Below are positions 58,144 to 64,000 of a stretch of DNA of 64,000 nucleotides, piece by piece. The first letter of the stretch is position 1, and the number at the start of each line of letters is the position of its first letter. The notes under the pieces were generated by a model, which was not told the DNA's origin, ran no database searches, and was given only the letters and a program-made list of their open reading frames with translations. The DNA is from Pseudopithomyces maydicus (lineage: Eukaryota; Ascomycota; Dothideomycetes; Pleosporales; Didymosphaeriaceae). Where the stretch lies: positions 888,001 through 952,000 of the forward strand of contig JANTUC010000018.1 of NCBI GenBank assembly GCA_026873275.1, written 5' to 3'. Position numbers and translations under genes: made by a program.

Positions 58144-60982
58144 ATGGCCTCCATTTTCACTTTTAACGAGAACCCCCGCGGGTCTCCAGTCCTTGGTCAA
58201 GGGCTACGCCGCCTCCGGACAAGTTGCTGCATGCAGCACCTACGCAGTATGCTCCAATTGCATGTCCTATCCCTATCGCAAGGAAAAAGGATGGTGATGA
58301 TACATACACTTCAGCAAAAATAGATTATAGTGCTATCACCAGACTCGAGGCTGAGCCCCAAGAGGGCCCGACAGAGTACAAGCTACATTTGCTTCTCCGG
58401 AGACGCCGATCATTTACAAGCTCCAACACCGGACGACACCTCTCTGGAGCCTTGCGACGGAATGATAGTTATACTGCAGGAAACAAGGTTGTACAAAACT
58501 TGCTGTCGAGCACCCCGCCACCGTCAGCCCCAACTCAGTCTCGCCAGCACCGTCTCGAGCAGCTCACTACCCAGCTGCTGTGGCGTCTACAGCAGTCTTG
58601 TCCACATCATAGCAACTCTTCAATCTCTGGAGTTCAACTCCAGTTTCCAGACGAAGCAAGTCTAACAAATCACCTTACACCTCAACGACTATATCCTGGG
58701 TTGGAAGAGAGCAAGGGTGCACTTTATGAGATTGGTGTTGCAGAGTATGTAACCCCTGGGCACAAAGATAAAAGAAGAACCCCTCAGCTGACTCTATGCT
58801 GCAACATATAGTGATGGTGAACTGGTTGGTCTTGCTGAAGATGAGATGGAGGAGTCGTTGAACAATCTTCGCGCCATGGCGTAAGTGCACCCAGAATTCT
58901 CGAACCTTCAACTGTTGAAAGCACGTTCCGTCTGCTTTGACACTGTTGTTGGCCGATGGAGGCTTTCCAATACCCACTACAGCTCTGATTAACCGTGCTA
59001 ACACTGAACGTAGGTCTAGCTTGGGCTGTCAAGTGGATGTAGTTCGCATGGTTGTTGTCGGACAATGCGAGTGGGCCGAGAGTGGCGCTACACGCAAATC
59101 CGATTTAGTCGTTGCCGAAGCGTACGTACGGCCGGATTTGCATTTGATGAAGCCAGACCAGCAAAGCAACAGCGATCTTGGCACCCATCCCCCATCCCAT
59201 CCGTCATTACCACAGCTACGTGTCTCTTTAACTGGGACCACAATGTCTGGCAAGTCAAGTCTTCTTGGAACACTTTCCACAGGCACCCTGGATAATGGCC
59301 GTGGCAAGAGTCGCTTGAGCCTTTTGAAGCACAGACACGAAATCGAATCTGGGGTGACAAGCTCTATCACCCAAGAGCTGATTGGCTATGGAGACTTAAT
59401 CGATCCAGAAGGGAATAAGCCTTCATCGCAAGTCATCAACTACGGCTGCACGGACATATCATCGTGGACTGACATTCACACGTCTGCAGAATCATTGACG
59501 GCTGGAAGACTAGTTTTTCTCACTGATTCTGCCGGGCATCCTCGATTTCGTCGTACTACGGTCCGTGGCTTAGTTGGCTGGGACCCTCACTACACACTCT
59601 TGTGTATATCTGCTGGTAATGCAGAGGACGAGGCAGTTGAGCAGAGTACGCATCCCGGTTCAAAAGAGAGCATTTTTCCTCCCATAACAGAGATGGATAT
59701 GTCGGGCGAGCTTCTCCGCCTATGCTTATCATTGGACCTTCCTCTCATCATTGTTGTTACCAAGTACGATCTGGCCAAAAAGGCTTCTTTGAAAAGTATC
59801 CTGACACGAGTGCTGTCAGCCCTCAAAGGTGCTGGAAGAACAGGACGTATCGTCGCGGATCCGTCGACATCCTTAAATTCTGGTATCGACATTCTGAGCC
59901 CTTCTGATCTATTGGAGGCTGAAGCAACGGCCGAGACTTTTGAGGGATCCCCACTGGCGTCAGTTCCCATAGTCCTAACGAGTGCACTCAACGGTACAGG
60001 ACTGCGTAAACTCCATGCACTTCTCCGTACATTACCGATTCCCAAGGATTCTCCTGCGCAGTCCTCAACGGCTCGCGGGCCTTTATTCCATATCGAAGAC
60101 GTATACGCATCTCATTCGGGACGATCAGCATCCGAAAAACCACTGATTGTTGGCGGTCTCCTTCGCTACGGTGATTTGAATATCGGAGACGAACTAGTGC
60201 TGGGGCCGTACCCTGTCGATGCAAGTTCGGACGACAGTGACTCGGGAAGTGCTAGGCCTTCGATCCGCAACTCAGGCCAAACCTCAAGATCCTTTCCCGG
60301 GGCACTCCAGAAACGATCTACACCATCCGTACATGCACAAGCAAGCTCAAGCTCTCTATTCGAGTGGCGAGCTGTCCGCATCACGTCTTTACGGACCCTG
60401 AGGCTACCCGTGCCGACTCTGCATAGTGGACAAGTGGGTACCGTTGGTTTAGTTGCTCTCCGCGCTCCGATATACAGTCCCGCCATTACCAGGATCAGAA
60501 AGGGGATGGTCCTCCATGATAGACACTCGGATGCGCACAAAACCATAGCTGTTGAGTTTGAAGGACTCCAAGCAGAGAGTGCTAAGGCGCTGGTTATCGG
60601 TAGCGCCGTAGTGGTATTCTTTGCTAGCGTACGTGCGCCGTCCAAGGTCCTATCGGTGACAATGAGCTCGATGCCAAACGAGAATACATGCCCGAAAACA
60701 TTCGGAAATAGCGGTGCGGAGGTAGATAGAGAAGGATTTGGCTTCGATTTTGGGTTTGAGGAGGATTCTGGCAGCGATCCTGCAAACGAGTCTATCCCCT
60801 CGACCACGATTGTGCGTTTTCAATTCATGGGTAGCAGGGAATACGTTGAAGATGGAGCAAAAGTGTTAGTCATGCCCGGTGGCAGTAGGCCGGGACTGAG
60901 CGGGAGCGTCGAGAAGGGCGAGAAAGGTGTAGTGGGCTTGGAGGGATTCGTTGGGAGGGTCGTGGAAGGTGATGATGCCTGA
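58144..60982 (+). CDS. GTPBP1-type EF-Tu-family GTPase (frameshifted as assembled)
   Basis: Translational GTPase of the GTPBP1/GTPBP2 group, which acts in the cytoplasm on ribosomes and mRNA turnover in animals; the fungal role is not established. Exons 58144-58744, 58812-58880 and 59014-60982 give about 879 aa. The N-terminal region contains ITRLEAEPQEGPTEYKLHLL, then DEMEESLNNLRAMA. The GTPase domain has P-loop GTTMSGKSS, switch II DSAGH, G4 TKYD and G5 SALNG. Domains 2 and 3 follow (GGLLRYGDLNIGDELVLGP, then RKGMVLHD), with a Ser-rich insert between. The start MASIFTFNENP is in a different frame from the rest; the switch is at the C5 run 58173-58177, one C short. The stop is followed by a CATTCA tandem. 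Confidence 0.85.
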
Positions 60983-60984
60983 AG

Positions 60985-61014
60985 CATTCACATTCACATT
61001 CACATTCACATTCA
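60985..61014 (+). repeat. (CATTCA)5 hexanucleotide repeat
   Basis: Five perfect units begin 3 nt after the stop codon of the GTPBP1-like gene, in its expected 3' UTR. Confidence 0.95.
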
Positions 61015-61581
61015 CTGCTGGGAATAGGAGTCAAGGATACGAGGGTAGTTATCAGGAGCATTTCATTTCGGAGCACGTTTGGCGCATTGTCATTTTGGTT
61101 TGTTTGTCCGCTCCTCTCTTCCTCCCGATGGTACATAGATAGAGAGGGGGATTGCTTTCCTTGATAGTAGACAGAAATAGAGGTCATTTTCCTTGATACT
61201 GGACGGAGATGGGTATGAGCGTCTCTTCTTTGATCCAGGGCCTATCGCTTCTTCGATGCACACCGCTCTGTTCCCAATCGCCCTCGCCCGCATGTACTTG
61301 GATGCTTTCTCGACAGCCTGGCCTATGTACTTAGATGCAGCTCGCTGTACGGGCCAAGTCTAGCCGGACCGTGCACAAGCTGAAATCACCTGAAGGGACG
61401 ACGCAGGTGCTGATTGGAAAAGTCGGGATTACGCGTTCGTTTACACGTGCCTGTGGCGTACTGTATGTACATACGACGCGGTGCAGCACGCATGTTGCAG
61501 TCAGACGGGACAATTCCTCTCGGCTCTTACACGAGCGAGCGGTACCTCCATCCTGCAACGCGTGCCATGCCGAGACCCATG

Positions 61582-61671
61582 TCCCAGTCCCAGTCCCAGT
61601 CCCAGTCCCAGTCCCAGTCCCAGTCCCAGTCCCAGTCCCAGTCCCAGTCCCAGTCCCAGTCCCAGTCCCAG
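61582..61671 (+). repeat. (TCCCAG)15 hexanucleotide repeat
   Basis: Fifteen perfect copies, 90 bp. The period is a multiple of three, so every frame stays open across it. Confidence 0.97.
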
Positions 61672-62505
61672 CAGTTACAGGTGGCCAGGTGGCCCGCTGT
61701 GCTTCGGATTCGTACAGATGGCGGAGTGGAGCCTGGTGCTGCACAGACGGACGGCCGGTCCATGGGCCGGTCGGTGTGTGGTGCATCGCGGGTGCGGGAG
61801 CAACGGCGGAGATGGGCGTTGGTTGCCGCCCATGGCGCTGCTGAGCTCAGCAAGGGCAAGCCGGGCCACAGGGGTGCTCGCACTAACGCAGCACTGATTC
61901 AGACGGCCTACCTCATGGGTGTCCATGGCTCGCCGCCGTGGGTCCGTCGGAGCGCGTGCGTTCGCCTTCGCCAGCTGCTCACGTCCGTAAGGACAAACCG
62001 ACCGAACGGGAGGGATTGCCTACCCGGCGGCTCAGCGGGGACACACTGCACGACTCGCAATCGTGCCATCCCGCGAGCTGGCCTGGCCTGGCCTGGCCTG
62101 GTGGCTGGCTGGACGAGAACTTCTCGAGTGATCTGGCCGTGGGCATCCCCTTGCCCCAGCCGTTTTCCATGTGTCTGAAACAGGAAGGTGCACGTAGAGT
62201 ACGGCCATGGCATGCAGCGTTTATGCGGCGTAGTTGGGCCCTAGTCGTACGTAAAGACGCGCGCCATGGGTCAGTACGAGCGTGTCCACGCTGCACCTTG
62301 CTTGTTTTATCATCCTCACCTTTCTCATCTATGCTCCTCTTCTATTATTCTATTCTGGTAAATTGGGCGAGGAATCGTGAAGCTATGGTGATAGTGGGGT
62401 GCATGCACTAGGACAGTGGCAAAGCACAATTTGGACATTTTCTATCCATGTGATATAGCCCGCCACGACAAGAATTTATCCGAATACACTCAACGTGCCT
62501 CTCTC

Positions 62506-63227
62506 TCAATCTGGTGGTGCATCGGTCAAAGGAACATAGCGCACGCCATATAGCTTCTCCTTGTCGATGGTGCCATCTTCCCTCTTGTCCAAGACGTAGA
62601 TGTGTTGCACATGGTCTTCCTCGACCGGCACGAAGATGCGCCCGGGAGCTTTCAGCTGCTCGGTCAACTCTTGATGATGTTCGGCGGCAGCGGCCCCAAC
62701 GTGGATTGCATCGTAGGGCGCTCCCTCTGGCCATCCCTTCCTCCCATCGCCCTTGACGAACTTGACCTGTCCGGACTCGAGCATCCTCCTTCCCTCCTCC
62801 GACTTGGCCATGTTGTTCGCGGCCATGTCGACGAGAGGCTGGATGTGGTCGATGCCGACGACGGTACCGGACGGGCCGACAAGATTGGCGAGCACAGCAG
62901 TGAGATAGCCAGAGCCAGAGCCGATGTCTAGCACGCGGGCGCCAGGGGTCAAGTGCGGGAGGAGGGATTCGCAGGCGGAGGCGTGCATGTGGGGGGCAGA
63001 TATGGTGGCGCGGTGGCCGATGGGTTGGGGGCAGTCTTCGTAGGCGCGGGCTGGGGCATAGTGGGCGCGATCAACCTGGGATCATGTCGGTATGGCGAAG
63101 AGGGTCGAGTGAGGGTTGAGCGTACCTTGACCATGGCCTCTTTGACGCGGTCCGACTTGACGAGGCCGTTCCGTGCCAGGTTGGCAACCAGGCTCTCGTT
63201 GGACGTGCCTGAGCTACGCCAGGCCAT
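62506..63227 (-). CDS. Protein-L-isoaspartate O-methyltransferase
   Basis: SAM-dependent enzyme that methylates isoaspartyl residues in damaged proteins to allow repair. Exons on the minus strand are 63227-63126 and 63075-62506, with a 50-nt phase-0 intron, 223 aa, the normal family length. It begins MAWRSSGTSNESLVANLARN, a classic PCMT start. ATISAPHMHA follows, then SAM-binding motif I (VLDIGSGSGYLTAVLA), GIDHIQPLVDMA, and the C-terminal strand region VGAAAAEHHQELTEQLKAPG and VPVEEDHVQHIYVLD. The gene is intact, including a C6 run in ISAPHM. It diverges from the HAUS1-like gene across about 415 bp. Confidence 0.95.
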
Positions 63228-63642
63228 TCCGAAGGCGCGTATCTGGATGTGACTGCGACGGGCTGGGCGGAGGACACTTCCACAGGCTGGACGGCGGGCA
63301 CCTGGTGGGAGAGGCAGCGTGGGCAAGCAATGCGGAGGGCGGTGCGGACACCAAGTACGGGTGGCTGTCTGCCTCGTCTGCTCAGTCGGGCATCTGCAGC
63401 ACAAGACGGGGCGGGGGAGTGCACATGGATAGACACAGGGGAGCTCGAGGCGTTGCGGGGGCAGATGTCCACGCAGTGACGACAAAGACTGGCTGGTGGT
63501 GGGTGGCGGTGGGTGGGGGGCGGCATTGAATCCGGGGTAGCTCGTGCCCCACGTCCGGTTGCTGGACGCTGGAGCTCCTGGCGAGACCATCCAGAGCAGC
63601 AAAACAAAACACGCCGACCCACGCCTCGCCCACGACCCGACC

Positions 63643-64000
63643 ATGGACAGCCTCACCCCGCAGGATCTCTTCTCGCCCTCCAAGGCCCGCCAGCAGCGCG
63701 CGCAGGCCGCCGATTGGGCCCAGATCGACTCGTGGCTCTCGTACAAATACGCCGGCCGCACCGTACCGACCTTCGAGCGCAACGAGGACACACTCAAGGT
63801 GCTGCGCGAGCTGTCTCTCGCCAACGAGCGCGCCGACGAAGAGCGCATCGTTGCCGAGAGAGTCGAGCGGGAAGCCTGCACGGAGCTCGAAGCGGACGAG
63901 GTATGAGCGAAATAGTCCGCCCCTGCCAGCTCTCGTGCACCTGTCCATCCACTGACCCTGTGCAGGCCTCTCGCGATCCCGAACATGTAAAAATCGTAGA
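63643..64000 (+). CDS. Probable HAUS1-like augmin subunit, 5' part only
   Basis: Exon 1 (63643-63900, 86 codons) and the first 35 nt of exon 2 (63966-64000) are present; the gene continues beyond the window. The intron is gtatga..tgcag, 65 nt, phase 0. The protein begins MDSLTPQDLFSPSKARQQRA and continues with a Trp/Tyr-containing segment (DWAQIDSWLSYKYAGRTVP) and an acidic/basic helix. This start resembles fungal augmin subunit 1 proteins as I recall them, which bind gamma-tubulin complexes in spindles. The assignment is tentative because only the N-terminus is visible. Confidence 0.55.

Larger units (their letters stand above)
60983..62505. other. Convergent intergenic region with microsatellites
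   Basis: Spacer between the GTPBP1-like and isoaspartate methyltransferase genes. It contains (CATTCA)5 and (TCCCAG)15 plus a short TGGCC tandem near 62084. Long open frames on both strands at 61330-62200 are produced by the hexanucleotide repeat and are not genes. Confidence 0.6.

Noticed and set aside
1735..58177. Programmed ribosomal frameshifting at all seven sites
   Set aside because: Seven unrelated housekeeping genes in one window would all need it, and the sites share only a C-run. Under-called homopolymers explain this more simply. Kept only as a secondary hypothesis.
61331..62180. Long overlapping open frames on both strands around 61.3-62.2 kb
   Set aside because: They are held open by the (TCCCAG)15 repeat, whose period is a multiple of three, and have no domain or homolog-like sequence outside it.
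1..64000. CRISPR arrays, operons, phage or bacterial insertion sequences
   Set aside because: Spliceosomal introns and gene families show nuclear fungal DNA. No spaced direct repeats or transposase genes were seen.

Overview
This window is nuclear DNA of a filamentous ascomycete (Pezizomycotina). The genes have short spliceosomal introns (mostly 47-60 nt, GT..AG, often with CTRAY-like branch sites). They encode fungal families such as the White Collar-1 blue-light receptor, an ApsB/Mto1-type microtubule organiser, Cwh43, Utp6/Utp22 and an NCS1 permease. The N-terminus of WC-1 resembles what I recall from Dothideomycetes such as Alternaria; I hold that placement only loosely.

Layout. 1-31 kb is gene-dense and conserved: wc-1 (+), RPA34 (-) diverging from GRC3 (+), a 1233-aa coiled-coil protein (-), an FHA/SNIP1-like splicing factor (+), CWH43 (-), UTP6 (+), a mitochondrial ICT1-like GGQ rescue factor (-), a Nab3-like RRM protein (+) and an ApsB-like spindle-pole protein (+). 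31.5-40.8 kb looks AT-richer and accessory: an unrecognised coiled-coil protein, a protein joining an HMG-box-like region, an 11-copy hexapeptide repeat and a non-RD protein kinase, a decayed tRNA-Ile, and an intact purine-cytosine permease. 40.8-46.9 kb returns to housekeeping genes: UTP22 (-) diverging from cystathionine gamma-synthase (+). 46.9-58.1 kb is gene-poor (about 4.4 kb and 5.4 kb without a recognisable gene) around one C2H2 zinc-finger gene. 58-64 kb carries a GTPBP1-type GTPase (+), protein-L-isoaspartate methyltransferase (-) and the start of a probable augmin (HAUS1-like) gene (+) cut by the window edge.

Main observation. Seven otherwise conserved genes (wc-1, SNIP1-like, CWH43, NAB3-like, apsB-like, UTP22, GTPBP1-like) are each broken once, always by one missing base, always inside a C-run of the coding strand at proline codons. 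Genes expected to be essential are among them, so under-called C/G homopolymers in the assembly are the leading explanation. Coordinates here keep the bases as given and mark each break.

Functional themes. Four ribosome-biogenesis genes (RPA34, GRC3, UTP6, UTP22) lie within about 40 kb, along with pre-mRNA/RNA processing factors (SNIP1-like, Nab3-like) and cytoskeletal/spindle genes (ApsB-like, HAUS1-like). They are transcribed independently. The closest regulatory pairings are the divergent RPA34/GRC3 (219 bp apart) and UTP22/cystathionine gamma-synthase (293 bp apart) promoters.
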